Source: an uncultured Peptostreptococcaceae bacterium
Lineage (GTDB): Bacteria; Bacillota; Clostridia; Peptostreptococcales; Anaerovoracaceae
Assembly (NCBI GenBank): GCA_949740445.1
Contig: CATJIF010000167.1
Span: 1 to 36,034, forward strand
Direction: 5' to 3'
DNA: 36,034 nt
Shown: positions 1 through 9,807 of the stretch, piece after piece
Layout of the letters: each line of letters starts with the position of its first letter
Position numbering within the stretch: position 1 is the first letter of the stretch
Position numbers and translations under genes: made by a program
Notes under the pieces: generated by a model
Told to the model about the DNA's origin: nothing
Databases searched by the model: none
Seen by the model: only the letters and a program-made list of their open reading frames with translations

Positions 1-30
1 CAGACATACAAAACATTTGAGGTGATATAT

Positions 31-1098
31 ATGAGCTACAAATTATTGATTATGAACCTGGGTTCTACCTCTACAAAGGTAGCCGTCTACGAGGATTATC
101 AGGAAATCGCCCGCGAATCGCTGCACCACTCGCAAGAGCAGCTGGTCCAATACCCCAGCCCTCTCGATCAAAAAGCGTTCCGAAAAGAGGCTATCCTGCA
201 TTTTCTCAGCAGCCACGGCCACAAGTTAGCGGATTTTTCCTGCATTGTCGCCCGAGGTGGCTGCTGCAAGCCTATCGAAGGCGGTATTTTCCCCATTGCG
301 GAAGCCATGCTTGCAGACATCGCTTCCGGGCAGTACGGCGTGCACATCTCCAATGTGGGCTGCGTGATCGCCTATGAGCTGGGACAGGAATACCGGCTTC
401 CGGTGATTACGGCAGATACCGTAAAAACCGATGAATTTTTTCCGCTGGCCCGTTACAGCGGCCTTCCGGAGCTGCCCCGCGTCAGCACTATCCATGCGCT
501 CAATCAGAAGGCTACCGCCCGACGCTACGCCGCATCCATCGGCAGGCCTTACGACCAGTTAAACCTGATTGTAGCTCACCTGGGCGGCGGTATTTCCGTT
601 GGCGCCCACTGTCAGGGGCGCGTCATCGACGCCAACAACGCTTTGGATGGCAGCGGTCCGTTCTCTCCCGAACGGGCAGGAACGCTCCCCACGGGAGCCC
701 TCATCGACTGGTGCTTTCGCGGGCAGCTCTCGCAGCAGGAACTGCGCAAAAAAATCAACGGTGCCGGCGGCCTGATGGCCTACCTGAATACGAACAGCGG
801 GCTGGAGGTCGAGGAAAAAATACAAAAAGGCGACCGGATGGCCGCCGAAGTATTCGAAGCTATGGCCTATCAGATCGCCCGGGAAATCGGCGCCTCTGCA
901 GCAACGCTGAAAGGCGATGTCAACGCGGTTCTTCTCACCGGCAGCCTGGCGTATTCTGTCCGGCTGACCGACTGGATTAAAGAGCGGGTCAGCTTTATCG
1001 CGCCTGTGGTTTTATATCCCGGCGAAAACGAAATGCTCTCCCTGGCAGAAAGCGGTATGCGCTACCTGACCGGTCAGGAGGCTCTCAAAGAATACTGA
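31..1098 (+). CDS. buk: Butyrate kinase
   Basis: Phosphorylates butyrate with ATP, or in reverse makes ATP from butyryl phosphate, the last step of the Ptb-Buk butyrate route; cytosolic. The 355-residue protein has the acetokinase-family phosphate motif NLGSTSTK at residues 9-16, HLGGGISVG in the middle, and the butyrate-kinase stretch ALDGSGPFSPERAGTLPTG. Length matches the family (about 355). An in-frame GTG lies at 22, but it sits inside the ribosome binding site GAGGTGA, so the ATG at 31 is chosen. The usual partner ptb is not in the window and may lie upstream. It converges on the MATE gene with 35 bp between stops. Branched-chain fatty acid kinase activity is a possible alternative specificity. 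Confidence 0.93.
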   Translation: MSYKLLIMNLGSTSTKVAVYEDYQEIARESLHHSQEQLVQYPSPLDQKAFRKEAILHFLSSHGHKLADFSCIVARGGCCKPIEGGIFPIAEAMLADIASGQYGVHISNVGCVIAYELGQEYRLPVITADTVKTDEFFPLARYSGLPELPRVSTIHALNQKATARRYAASIGRPYDQLNLIVAHLGGGISVGAHCQGRVIDANNALDGSGPFSPERAGTLPTGALIDWCFRGQLSQQELRKKINGAGGLMAYLNTNSGLEVEEKIQKGDRMAAEVFEAMAYQIAREIGASAATLKGDVNAVLLTGSLAYSVRLTDWIKERVSFIAPVVLYPGENEMLSLAESGMRYLTGQEALKEY

Positions 1099-1133
1099 TT
1101 ATTATGCCCCCAACAGCCTGCCCCCATTGCACC

Positions 1134-2579
1134 TTACATAACCTCGTCCATGGTTTCGATGCCGCGGATTACATTTCTAACCCATTTCTTGGACAAGAAC
1201 CTGCCGGTGAGAATGACAGCCTTGACCGCCTCCTCTGCCACGGACATGAGCACGACAAGGTATACCGGAAGCTTCAGATACAGCGCGCCGAAATAGACCA
1301 GCGGTACGCCGATCAGCCACATGGTTCCCAACTCCGACAACATGGCAAAGCGCGTGTCGCCCCCGGCCCGCAGCGTGCCGGTTACGTGGATGCCGTTATA
1401 GAGCTTTACTACCATGACCGCACCGTAAATCATCAGGATCTTCTGGAGGGTGTCTATGCCTTCCTGTGTAAAGTTGAACAGGCCGGCGATGATTCCGGAC
1501 AGTGCAAACAGCAAAATTCCGGCGCATCCTCCTACCACCAGTCCAACCTTGATGATTTCCTTTGCCATGTGGTACGCTTTATCGTAATTTCTCTGCCCTA
1601 ATTGCTGGCCGACAAGAATCATCATACCGTCGCCCAGGCTGTAGATGGCCATGGTAAATAGATTTAACACGGTATTCCCTGCCTGAACAGCAGCAAAAGC
1701 TGTAACGCCCACGTGCCCATAAGCAGCGTTGTAGGCAGCGGTCGCCACACTCCACATGCTTTCGTTGATGGTAGTGGGAATGCAGTTGCGCACAATCCGC
1801 GCAACAAACGGCCTGCTCCATCCGAAAAATTCGCGCAGCGGGGCAGCGATTACATTGCGGCGGCCGAAAACTACATAAAGCGTTAAGCTCACTTCAATGA
1901 TGCGGCAGCATACGGTGGCGACAGCGGCCCCGGCAACGCCCATGCGCGGTGCACCAAAGTTTCCGAAAATTAAAACGTAATTCAGGAAGGTATTTCCCAA
2001 AAAAGCGATGCTGCTGATACGCAGCGGCAAAGAGGCCTGCTCTGTTACGCGCAGCGCTGTCGTAAACGGCACGTTAATGGCAATGCACAAAAAGCAAAAG
2101 GCTCCGGTTTTCACATACTGTACGCCCAGCTGTATGGTTTCGGCATCGTCGGTGAATATGCCCATGATCTTTTCGGGGACAAATGTCGCTGCCAGAAAAA
2201 AAACGACGCCGGCGCAAAATGCCACTGTAATCACAAATCCCACTACCTTCCGGAAATTTTTCCAGTCGCGGGTGCCGAAAAACTGCGACATAAACGTAGC
2301 GCAGCCGCTGGAAAAGCCAAACAGCATCATCCAGTGGATAAAGTAAAACTGTGTGGCCAGCCCCACCGCTGCCAGCTCCGCTTCGCCCAGGCTTCCGATC
2401 ATCAGATTATCCACCAGGCTGAGCGACGATGAGATCAGCTGTTGCAGGGAAATGGGCAGTACCACCATTGCCAGCATTTTATAAAACGCCTTCCGGCTTC
2501 CTGCCGGCAACCGAAGCTGCTGTTGCTGCACTGCGCCCTGCTTCTCTGTTAATTTCTTTTCTATGTTTTGTTGTTCCAT
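1134..2579 (-). CDS. MATE family efflux transporter
   Basis: Twelve-helix inner-membrane antiporter of the MATE superfamily, which exports cationic drugs or metabolites using a Na+ or H+ gradient. At 481 residues it has the family's usual length, with two MatE halves: the first after a polar 30-residue N-terminus (helix from MLAMVVLPISLQQLI; motif SLVDNLMIGSLGEAELAAVGLA), the second starting around NCIPTTINESMWSVATAAYN. The start at 2579 has AGGAGA about 16 bases upstream, a rather long spacing, so the exact start is less certain than the reading frame. It lies downstream of the mnaA terminator and is probably transcribed separately. The substrate cannot be told from sequence. Confidence 0.92.
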   Translation of the reverse strand: MEQQNIEKKLTEKQGAVQQQQLRLPAGSRKAFYKMLAMVVLPISLQQLISSSLSLVDNLMIGSLGEAELAAVGLATQFYFIHWMMLFGFSSGCATFMSQFFGTRDWKNFRKVVGFVITVAFCAGVVFFLAATFVPEKIMGIFTDDAETIQLGVQYVKTGAFCFLCIAINVPFTTALRVTEQASLPLRISSIAFLGNTFLNYVLIFGNFGAPRMGVAGAAVATVCCRIIEVSLTLYVVFGRRNVIAAPLREFFGWSRPFVARIVRNCIPTTINESMWSVATAAYNAAYGHVGVTAFAAVQAGNTVLNLFTMAIYSLGDGMMILVGQQLGQRNYDKAYHMAKEIIKVGLVVGGCAGILLFALSGIIAGLFNFTQEGIDTLQKILMIYGAVMVVKLYNGIHVTGTLRAGGDTRFAMLSELGTMWLIGVPLVYFGALYLKLPVYLVVLMSVAEEAVKAVILTGRFLSKKWVRNVIRGIETMDEVM

Positions 2580-2675
2580 TTCCGTTTTTCTATACTCTCC
2601 TGTTTCTATTTTTTACCTCTATTCTTCGGCCTGCAAAAATGCTTTTGCTCTTTCGCCTGTCCGCGTTTCTCGTAC

Positions 2676-2698
2676 AAGAAAACCGGCCGCCTGGCCGG
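2676..2698 (-). terminator. Rho-independent terminator after mnaA
   Basis: On the minus strand CCGGCC, loop AGGC, GGCCGG (2683-2698) is followed by TTTTCTT. It lies 8 bases past the mnaA stop codon and closes the comEB-tagO-mnaA transcript before the MATE gene. Confidence 0.8.
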
Positions 2699-2706
2699 CT
2701 CTGTCT

Positions 2707-3822
2707 TTATTTTTCTGCAAGTCTCTGCTTGAGCGCTGCAACAATTTTATCGCAGGCCGTCCCGTCGCCGTAAGGATTCGCCGCTTGGGCCATGGCCTCG
2801 TAGGCTTCCTTGTCAGTCAGCAGCTGCTTTGCCAGCGCGTAGATCGTATCTCGCTCCACGCCGGCCAGCTTTACCGTGCCCGCCTCCACCGCTTCGGGGC
2901 GCTCCGTTTCCTTGCGCACTACTAAGACAGGCTTGCCCAGAGAGGGCGCTTCTTCCTGCATTCCGCCGCTGTCGGTGATGATAAAATACGAACGGGCCAT
3001 CAGATTGACAAACGGCTGGTATTGCAGAGGTTCGATCAGGTGCACGTTGCTGCTGTCTCCCAGGATGGCCGAAGCCGTGCCGCGGACCTTCGGGTTTAGA
3101 TGCACTGGATAAACGACCTCTACATCTTCAAACTCCGCGGCAATATCCCGTATGGCGCTGAAAATGTGTTCCATGTGCTCGCCTAAATTTTCCCTGCGGT
3201 GGCAGGTAACCGTAATCACCCGCTTCTTCTGGAAATCCAGCTGGCGCAGCGTTTCATCCTCAAATTCGTAAGGTTTGTCCGCTACCTGCAGCAGCGCATC
3301 GATGACTGTGTTGCCGGTCAGCACGATATCCTCTTCGCAGATGCGTTCTGCCAGCAGATTGTTGCGATTTCTCTGCGTCGGTGCAAAGTGCAGCGCCGCG
3401 ATGTGCCCGGTCAGCACCCGGTTGATCTCCTCCGGAAACGGAGAATATTTATCGTAGGTGCGAAGCCCTGCCTCTACGTGTCCGACGGGAATCTGCTGAT
3501 AGAATGCTGCCAGCGCCGTAACAAACGTAGTCGAGGTATCGCCGTGCACTAAGACCATGTCCGGCTTTTCTTTCTGCAATACCGGCTCAATTCCGGTCAG
3601 CACGTTGGCTGTAATCATAGAAATTGTCTGATTTGGCTTCATAATATTTAAATCGTAATCCGGAGTCAACTCAAACAGCTCCAATACCTGATCCAGCATC
3701 TGACGGTGTTGCGCCGTAACGCAGAGAACGGATTGGATCTCAGGATCTTCGTTGAGCTTTTTCACCAGCGGGGCCATTTTAATCGCCTCCGGCCGGGTTC
3801 CAAATACGGTCATAATTTTCAT
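2707..3822 (-). CDS. mnaA: UDP-N-acetylglucosamine 2-epimerase (non-hydrolysing)
   Basis: Interconverts UDP-GlcNAc and UDP-ManNAc in the cytosol, supplying ManNAc for teichoic-acid linkage units or other envelope polymers. The 371-residue sequence is a full-length WecB/MnaA: FGTRPE at residues 7-12, HGDT 93-96, HVEAGLR 115-121, PEE near 130 and TDSGGMQEEAP in the second Rossmann half. Its ATG overlaps the tagO stop codon by four bases (ATGA), so the two are translationally coupled. A terminator follows directly. Pairing with tagO supports a role in making the lipid-linked start of a wall polymer rather than sialic acid breakdown. Confidence 0.95.
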   Translation of the reverse strand: MKIMTVFGTRPEAIKMAPLVKKLNEDPEIQSVLCVTAQHRQMLDQVLELFELTPDYDLNIMKPNQTISMITANVLTGIEPVLQKEKPDMVLVHGDTSTTFVTALAAFYQQIPVGHVEAGLRTYDKYSPFPEEINRVLTGHIAALHFAPTQRNRNNLLAERICEEDIVLTGNTVIDALLQVADKPYEFEDETLRQLDFQKKRVITVTCHRRENLGEHMEHIFSAIRDIAAEFEDVEVVYPVHLNPKVRGTASAILGDSSNVHLIEPLQYQPFVNLMARSYFIITDSGGMQEEAPSLGKPVLVVRKETERPEAVEAGTVKLAGVERDTIYALAKQLLTDKEAYEAMAQAANPYGDGTACDKIVAALKQRLAEK

Positions 3823-5096
3823 TTTCTGCCAGTTCCTTTCTGCTTTTTGCTGCGCCGGCGGTTATTTGCACGCCTTCCGCCGGAAGAATGCCCTGCGGCT
3901 GCCGCCTTCGCCTGTGCAGCTCTGCCCTGTGCACCTTTGTCTGCAGATACCGGCGCGTGGGCCTCTCCCCCGTCTTTAACGACGAGACTGCGGTTTTCCC
4001 TCTTTACGATTTCGTTTTTCCGCCCGATGGGCCATTCGTTTAGCAGCCGGGGACTGTGGGTTACCTGGTCGCTGTTTTCAACAATATCATTATCCAAAAA
4101 GATAAAAATCAAAGTCAGAGCAATGATGACAAGCGCCGCAGTCTCAATAAACATATCCAGAGAAATGAGAATCGCCGCCACACCCATTACACCGCTGATG
4201 CAGTAAAGCGTCAGCACGGTCCGCCGCTGCCCCCATCCGATGGCCATAATCCGGTGATGCAGGTGGCCGCGGTCAGCCTCCATAATGGGCCTGTGATTTA
4301 ACAGGCGGCGCAAAATGGCATACGCCGTATCGAACAAAGGCAGCGCCAGTACGCAGATGGGAATAATGGTCGCCAGCACCGTAGTGCTCTTCAGCGGCTT
4401 GTCCCCCATTAAAGAGACGCTGGCCAGCATATAGCCCAGATAAAGCGAACCGCTGTCCCCCATAAAAATTTTTGCCGGATTAAAGTTAAAAATCAGAAAT
4501 CCCATGCAGGCCCCTGCCAGGGCACTCATAATCGAGCACGTCGTCAGCCGTTCGTGCAGGTACGCCGTATAAGCAATCGAAAGGCAGGCGATTGTACACA
4601 CGCCGGCCGCCAGGCCATCCAGGCCGTCGATCAGGTTGACCGCGTTGGTAACGCCCACCACCCAGACCAGCGTAGCCATGTAGCTGACTGCCATCGGAAA
4701 CTGAAAGACACTTGGCCCTACGGGAAAGGGATTTCCCATCATGGAAATGCGGATGCTGAAAATGTACAAAATTGTGGCGCAGATGATTTGCCCCAAAAGC
4801 TTTACCTTCGGCGGAAGGCTCCGCAGATCGTCGGCTACCCCGATGCCGTACATCAGCGTGCTGCTGAGCACAATGCCCCACAGCTGCTCTTCCTTGGGAA
4901 GAAACAGCAGGATAACGAACATCGTACCCAGAAAAATCGCCATGCCTCCAAAGCGCGGCATAGGCTTTGTATGGACCCTTCTGGTGTCTTTGGGAATATC
5001 CACCGCGCCGATTTTGGGCGCAAGGCGGATAACAAGCGGTGTAGCGAGCACCGATACCGAAAAGGCCGCCAAAAACATCAATAGCAATTGATTCAT
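3819..5096 (-). CDS. tagO: Undecaprenyl-phosphate GlcNAc-1-phosphate transferase (TagO/WecA type)
   Basis: Polytopic membrane enzyme that moves GlcNAc-1-phosphate from UDP-GlcNAc to undecaprenyl phosphate, the committed step of teichoic acid or similar polymer synthesis. Visible family motifs: MPRFGG (46-51), the DD pair at 89-90, [12 protein letters not shown] (154-165), FMGDSGS (211-217) and HLHHR (278-282), the last typical of the WecA/TagO branch rather than MraY. About 11 hydrophobic segments span residues 1-345. Beyond that is an 80-residue charged, Ala/Arg/Lys-rich tail, ending in a basic cluster, that TagO proteins usually lack. It overlaps comEB upstream and mnaA downstream by four bases each, giving a tightly coupled operon. 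Confidence 0.93.
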   Translation of the reverse strand: MNQLLLMFLAAFSVSVLATPLVIRLAPKIGAVDIPKDTRRVHTKPMPRFGGMAIFLGTMFVILLFLPKEEQLWGIVLSSTLMYGIGVADDLRSLPPKVKLLGQIICATILYIFSIRISMMGNPFPVGPSVFQFPMAVSYMATLVWVVGVTNAVNLIDGLDGLAAGVCTIACLSIAYTAYLHERLTTCSIMSALAGACMGFLIFNFNPAKIFMGDSGSLYLGYMLASVSLMGDKPLKSTTVLATIIPICVLALPLFDTAYAILRRLLNHRPIMEADRGHLHHRIMAIGWGQRRTVLTLYCISGVMGVAAILISLDMFIETAALVIIALTLIFIFLDNDIVENSDQVTHSPRLLNEWPIGRKNEIVKRENRSLVVKDGGEAHAPVSADKGAQGRAAQAKAAAAGHSSGGRRANNRRRSKKQKGTGRK

Positions 5097-5554
5097 TTTT
5101 TCTTCCTCAAATCAGCGATCATCTCGATGGCAAGACCGGCCTCCGCAAGCATTTCCGCCGCCAGCTCGTCGGGATAGCCCTCTTTCACAACAAGGCGCTT
5201 TATACCAGCGTTAATAATCATCTTTGCACAGATGATGCAGGGTTGGTTTGTGCAGTACAGCGTCGCACCGGCAATGCTCTGCCCCAGATGTGCCGCCTGC
5301 ACAATAGCGTTCTGCTCTGCGTGCAGTCCCCGGCACAGCTCGTGGCACTTTCCGCTGGGCACATTCATCTGCTCTCTTAAGCAGCCCCGTTCCTCGCAGT
5401 GCTCGATGCCGGTAGGCACGCCGTTATAGCCCGTAGCCATCACCCGGTTGTCCTTTACGATGACGGCTCCCACGCCCCGGCGCAAGCATGTAGTCCTCGT
5501 TCTTGCAAGTTCTGCCATCTCCATAAAATATTCATCCCAGTTCGGTCGGTCCAT
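5093..5554 (-). CDS. comEB: dCMP deaminase (ComEB-like)
   Basis: Zinc enzyme of the cytidine/deoxycytidylate deaminase family that turns dCMP into dUMP for dTTP synthesis; cytosolic. The 153-residue protein has the catalytic HAE (78-80) and PCIIC (105-109) motifs. An additional Cys/His cluster (C53, C58, C70, H71, C74) is of the kind that binds a second structural zinc in dCMP deaminases. A strong AGGAGG sits 7 bases before the ATG. It starts 34 bp after metH and overlaps tagO by ATGA, so it may be cotranscribed with metH as well as with the wall genes. The link to competence implied by the gene name is historical. Confidence 0.9.
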   Translation of the reverse strand: MDRPNWDEYFMEMAELARTRTTCLRRGVGAVIVKDNRVMATGYNGVPTGIEHCEERGCLREQMNVPSGKCHELCRGLHAEQNAIVQAAHLGQSIAGATLYCTNQPCIICAKMIINAGIKRLVVKEGYPDELAAEMLAEAGLAIEMIADLRKKK

Positions 5555-5588
5555 CGCTTTCCTCCTGCGCCTGCACAGCGCAAACCCT

Positions 5589-8090
5589 CTATTTCTTAAA
5601 CAGCTGATTGGCTGCTCTTACCGTATCCATTGCCTCGCGGCAGTAATAATCCGCGCCGATTTTATCCGCATATTCCTGATTGAGCACAGCGCCACCCACA
5701 GCCACGCGGCAGTCCAGGCCCGCCTGGCGCAGCGCCCGTATCGTCTTTTCCATGCTGACTACCGTAGTCGTCATCAGCGCCGACAGCCCTACCAGCCGGA
5801 TGCGTTCGCGCTTTGCTGCCTCGACCACAGCCTCTGCCGGCACATCCTTGCCCAGGTCGATGACCTCATAACCGTAATTCTCCAAAAGCACCTTTACGAT
5901 ATTTTTACCGATGTCGTGAATGTCACCCTCCACCGTAGCCACAATGATTTTTCCGTACGAAATCGCTTCACCGCCCTGGCTCATCGCTTCTTTCAGCACG
6001 CCAAAGGCCGCCCGCACCGTATCTGCGGATTTAATCAGCTGCGGCAGAAAGCTGCGGCCCGTCTCGTAATCGCGGCCCACTTCCTCCAGCGCCGGAATAA
6101 TAATCTCCTCTACCACCGCCAAAGGTGCCTTTGCCTGAAGCGCCGCCTGCGCTGCCTTCGCCGCCCGGTCGATGTATCCCTTGAGGATGATTTCGTACAG
6201 CGCCGCATCTGCGTTGCCATCCTTTTGCAAACCGGCCCCCTGGGGGGCCTCTTCTGCAGCGGAAGCTGCCCTGCCGCCGGCAGGTAGTTTCCCTCCCTGC
6301 TGCGTCTTCGCCGCCTGCTCCGCCCTCCGCTGCGCCTCACCGGGCGCATGCTGTTCGATGTAGCGCTGGCATTCCTTATCCTTTGCGGACAGCGCTTCAA
6401 AGGCGGAAATCGCATCCGTATATTCTGAAATCAGAGGGTCGGTGATGGGGGCATCCAGCCCAGCCATCATCGCCATAGTAAGGAACGTTGCATTCAGAAG
6501 CCGGCGGTTGGGCAGGCCGAAAGAAACGTTGCTTGCGCCCAGCGTCGTACCGACGCGGAACTGTTTTTTTACCGTCCGGATAGCCGACAGCGTATCCATG
6601 GCCGCGCTTTGCTGTGCCGACACCGTCAGCGTTAAGCAGTCCACCAAAATGCGGTTTTCGGAAATCCCATACTTCGCCGCCGCCTCTATTATGCGCCTGG
6701 CGATAACAAGCCGCTCTTCCTCGTCTTTAGGCAGCCCCTTTTCGTCCAAGGTCAGCGCAATGATATTGGCCCCGTACTTTTTTGCGATGGGCAGCACCGC
6801 CTTCAGGCTCTCTTCCTTTCCGTTGACCGAATTGATAATGGGCTTTCCATTGCAGCAGCGCACCGCTGCTTCCAACACGTCAGGATTGGCACTGTCGATC
6901 TGCAGCGGCAGGTTCACCACCTGCGAAACCCGGCGCACTGCCTCTATCATCGCCGCTTTCTCGTCGATTTCAGGAAGCCCCACGTTGATATCCAGGATGT
7001 GGGCGCCGGCCTGCGCCTGGCGCACTGCTTCGTCTTCCACATAGGCGAAATCACCGCTTTTCAGCGCTTCCTTCAACTGCTTTTTTCCCGTCGGGTTAAT
7101 CCTCTCGCCGATGATTTTTACGCCGCCATCAAAGGCCACAGTCCTCGTCGCAGAACAGACTGTCATGGGTGCCCCATCCGCTTCGGCCGCGCCCTTTGCC
7201 AGCTTCCGTTTTCTGCCCTGCATCCGCTCTGCCATAGCCCGGATATATTCCGGCGTCGTGCCGCAGCAACCACCGGCGATAGCAAGCCCGCTCTCCGCCA
7301 GCAGCTCCATCACCTCTGCATACTGCTCGACAGTAACGTCAAACACCGTTATTCCGTCTTCGATGCGCGGCAGTCCGGCGTTGGGCTGAATCAATACCGG
7401 GAGCTTGCAGACATTCAATACCCGCTGTGCGATGGGCAGCATCTGTGCCGGCCCCAGCGAACAATTAACGCCCAATGCATCCATGCCCAGATCCTGCAAA
7501 TAATACACCATCGTTTCGGGATCTGTTCCCATCAGCATTTTTCCGTCTTCCTGGAAGGTAACAGAACAAAACAGCGGAAGATCCGTTGTTTCGCGCACGG
7601 CGATAACCGCCGCCTTCATTTCGTAAATATCCGTAAAGGTTTCGCAGACGACCAGATCCGCGCCAGCGGCGGCCCCGGCCTCTGCCTGCTGCCGGAACAG
7701 CTGCACCGCCTCTTCGAAGGTCATGTCGCCTGCCGGCTCCATCAGCCGCCCGATGGGCGCGATGTCAAGCGCCACATAGCAGGGTCGTCCAAGCGCCGCC
7801 CGGGCTTCGTCCGCCGCCTCCTTTGCAACAGCTACTGCCTGCGAAACGATTTCCTCCACCGTGTACCCGCAGCCCTCCATCTTGAAAGCGTTCGCTCCAA
7901 ACGTATTCGTCGAAACAAAGTCGCTGCCCGCCTCGTAATAACTTTTATATATCTTTTTAATTTCCTCTGGATGGGTAAAATTCAGAAGCTCCGGATGCGT
8001 TGCCACCGGCAGGTTTGCCGCCTGAATCATCGTTCCCATAGCGCCATCGCAGAGGATAATTCTTTCTTTCAGAAGTTGCCTGATACTCAT
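5589..8090 (-). CDS. metH: Cobalamin-dependent methionine synthase, short form
   Basis: Transfers a methyl group from 5-methyl-tetrahydrofolate to homocysteine through cobalamin, making methionine. Domains over 833 residues: homocysteine-binding barrel 1-295 with zinc ligands C210, C275 and C276 ([10 protein letters not shown]); pterin-binding barrel about 318-575 (starting [12 protein letters not shown]); then the cobalamin cap helices about 629-710 and the B12 domain 713-833 with EGDIHDIG, the lower-axial ligand H725 and [10 protein letters not shown] 50-residue Ala/Gln/Gly-rich linker (about 580-628) separates the pterin and B12 parts. The C-terminal AdoMet reactivation domain of E. coli MetH is absent, as in many Clostridia. 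The frame stays open upstream to 8270, but the ATG at 8090 opens the conserved domain and follows its own promoter. Confidence 0.95.
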   Translation of the reverse strand: MSIRQLLKERIILCDGAMGTMIQAANLPVATHPELLNFTHPEEIKKIYKSYYEAGSDFVSTNTFGANAFKMEGCGYTVEEIVSQAVAVAKEAADEARAALGRPCYVALDIAPIGRLMEPAGDMTFEEAVQLFRQQAEAGAAAGADLVVCETFTDIYEMKAAVIAVRETTDLPLFCSVTFQEDGKMLMGTDPETMVYYLQDLGMDALGVNCSLGPAQMLPIAQRVLNVCKLPVLIQPNAGLPRIEDGITVFDVTVEQYAEVMELLAESGLAIAGGCCGTTPEYIRAMAERMQGRKRKLAKGAAEADGAPMTVCSATRTVAFDGGVKIIGERINPTGKKQLKEALKSGDFAYVEDEAVRQAQAGAHILDINVGLPEIDEKAAMIEAVRRVSQVVNLPLQIDSANPDVLEAAVRCCNGKPIINSVNGKEESLKAVLPIAKKYGANIIALTLDEKGLPKDEEERLVIARRIIEAAAKYGISENRILVDCLTLTVSAQQSAAMDTLSAIRTVKKQFRVGTTLGASNVSFGLPNRRLLNATFLTMAMMAGLDAPITDPLISEYTDAISAFEALSAKDKECQRYIEQHAPGEAQRRAEQAAKTQQGGKLPAGGRAASAAEEAPQGAGLQKDGNADAALYEIILKGYIDRAAKAAQAALQAKAPLAVVEEIIIPALEEVGRDYETGRSFLPQLIKSADTVRAAFGVLKEAMSQGGEAISYGKIIVATVEGDIHDIGKNIVKVLLENYGYEVIDLGKDVPAEAVVEAAKRERIRLVGLSALMTTTVVSMEKTIRALRQAGLDCRVAVGGAVLNQEYADKIGADYYCREAMDTVRAANQLFKK

Positions 8091-8127
8091 AGTACACCGT
8101 CCAATCTCACATGTTTCCGAATGATTC

Positions 8128-8157
8128 ATTGTATCATAAAAGCCATAGGTCTGACAA
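8128..8157 (-). promoter_or_regulatory. Putative sigma-A promoter of metH
   Basis: Minus-strand TTGTCA, 18-bp spacer, TACAAT preceded by TG (extended -10). It predicts a start near 8121 and a short leader of about 30 nt, too short to hold a SAM or cobalamin riboswitch. Confidence 0.55.
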
Positions 8158-8244
8158 CCATCGACATCGGCTTTTTCCAATCGTTCACATCCGGAGCCTG
8201 GGAACGGCTGCCCCGCAGCGCCTGCCTTTGCCCTGTGGTGCGGC

Positions 8245-9660
8245 CTACTGTCCCTGCCACGCGACGGCAAAGGACATCCCCCACTCGTTCAGCTGTGCTA
8301 CGATGGCCGGTAAAATGCCGCCCGCCTCGTCGTAGGCGAGCCTGCGGCTTCCTTCCTCGCCGTCCACGCAGCTGATGCGCTCATAATCCAGGCTGGGATG
8401 GAAAAACAGGCTTACCAGCTGGCCGGCATTTTTCGATGCCGCCATGCGCTGCAGCATACCTTCTTTATCGTATTCCGACTGCACGCAATCTGCCGGCGTA
8501 GGCACATAGAGAATCTGGCGGCCGTTGTTTTCCCTGATTTCCACATAACCGTAGGGCTTTGTCCACAGCTCTTGCTGATAGATGACGGAGAAATACTGCT
8601 CTGCGATTCGGCCCTGCGCTTTTGTCATCCCGTAATGCGGAAATTCAAAAAACTCGACATAGTAGCCCAATTTGCCGGCAATGGACAGCGCCCGCTGCAG
8701 CCGTCGGCGCATTTCTTCCTCGGAAAATGGCGAATCTTTCCCAAATTCATAGCCGTCGGCGCTGATTTCTTCGCCGTACTGGTGCGTCAGCCCGTGCAGC
8801 CCGATGTGACCCCCGCACTGCGCCAGCGTATCCAGCGTATAGAGAAAATCCGCGTTGTACCAGTTCATTTCCTGAATCAGATCGTTTTGCACATGCGTCT
8901 TCGGGTTCGTATACAGCGGAATCCACGCAATGGAAAATTCCTGCTCCTGCGCCTGCAGAAAGCGGGCCAGCACCCGCAGCTTTTCCAGTTTTTCGTGGGT
9001 GAAGCGCCCCTCGGGCGAAGGATCGGCCATAATATCCTCCAGCCGCAGGCAAGCCGATACCGCGCTGTCAAAGCTTCCGGAAAAAGTCAGGTCCTTATGG
9101 CTTTCCGCTGCCCGCCTGCTTCTTTGCGGTGGTTTCCAGCTTTCCTCCGTCTTGCTGTACAGCACTAACCCCTGTTCTGTAAACACCGGCCAAAGCTTCC
9201 GCTCATAGCACAGCTGATTGATGCTGATATACCGCACGCCGTTCAGCGTCAACCGCCGCAGCTGTGCAGCAGAAACGGCAGAGCCACGCCAGTCGCCGGG
9301 AAACTGTGCCTGCGGCGGTATGCCTTCCTGCTGCAGCTGCTGCAATATGCGCTGTTCCTCTAAAAACAGCCGCCCATCCGCCAGCAAAAGCCCCTCGGGC
9401 CATTCCTGCGTCTCGCCGCCAAAGCTCACCTGCGCTTCCACCGGGAGTATCCGCTCGATCTCCCCGTCAAGTCCTGCTCCCGTCAGCAGCACGCCTAGGT
9501 GGCGGCTGCCCCGGGGCGGCCAGTCGCCCCGCTTTTGATCCCGGCCTTCTTCCGGCCTTATAAAAAGAAATGCCGTAAAAAGTGCTGCGGCTATCGCCAG
9601 CAGGACTACGATGATAAAAAATGCTCGCAGGAGCGGTCTCTTCTTCTTTCTTTTTTTCAT
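8245..9660 (-). CDS. Membrane-anchored DUF2334 (polysaccharide-deacetylase-like) protein
   Basis: Predicted cell-surface protein of 471 residues: a very basic N-terminus, one membrane anchor at about 12-34, then an extracellular region. It carries the DUF2334 signature RLEDI (206-210) and HIGLHGLTHQYG (285-296), a relative of the NodB-type deacetylase barrel whose Asp and His residues bind metal. Residues 130-185 (LTLNGVRYISINQLC onward) resemble the small domain often found before this barrel. The ATG at 9660 is chosen because AAGGGGG lies 7 bases upstream and the basic/hydrophobic anchor begins there; the longer in-frame extension is GC-rich and unlike coding sequence. It follows the HTH gene by 147 bp. 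The substrate is unknown; exopolysaccharide or wall glycan is a guess. Confidence 0.8.
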   Translation of the reverse strand: MKKRKKKRPLLRAFFIIVVLLAIAAALFTAFLFIRPEEGRDQKRGDWPPRGSRHLGVLLTGAGLDGEIERILPVEAQVSFGGETQEWPEGLLLADGRLFLEEQRILQQLQQEGIPPQAQFPGDWRGSAVSAAQLRRLTLNGVRYISINQLCYERKLWPVFTEQGLVLYSKTEESWKPPQRSRRAAESHKDLTFSGSFDSAVSACLRLEDIMADPSPEGRFTHEKLEKLRVLARFLQAQEQEFSIAWIPLYTNPKTHVQNDLIQEMNWYNADFLYTLDTLAQCGGHIGLHGLTHQYGEEISADGYEFGKDSPFSEEEMRRRLQRALSIAGKLGYYVEFFEFPHYGMTKAQGRIAEQYFSVIYQQELWTKPYGYVEIRENNGRQILYVPTPADCVQSEYDKEGMLQRMAASKNAGQLVSLFFHPSLDYERISCVDGEEGSRRLAYDEAGGILPAIVAQLNEWGMSFAVAWQGQ

Positions 9661-9807
9661 AAAAAATCCCCCTTTTTCGATAGGATACCACACGATATTC
9701 AGGGATTTTCCGCCAACTGACCGCTCGCAGAAGGCCGCACCGCTCACGGCAAAGCCGCGTGTGTGCCGCAGCGCGGGCCCCCACAGTACAGACTGCTGCA
9801 ATACGGG

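Noticed and set aside
22-30. GTG start for butyrate kinase
   Set aside because: The GTG is part of the ribosome binding site GAGGTGA for the ATG at 31.
1099-1133. Terminator between butyrate kinase and MATE genes
   Set aside because: The 35-bp convergent gap contains no usable stem or T-run.
4554-5084. Plus-strand open frame within tagO
   Set aside because: Complementary to conserved TagO motifs; shadow.
8091-8244. SAM or cobalamin riboswitch before metH
   Set aside because: The predicted start site leaves only about 30 nt of leader, and no conserved riboswitch boxes were seen in the 154-bp gap.
6999-8375. Long plus-strand open frame (458 codons)
   Set aside because: Antisense to metH, which is certain; no ribosome binding site or domain.
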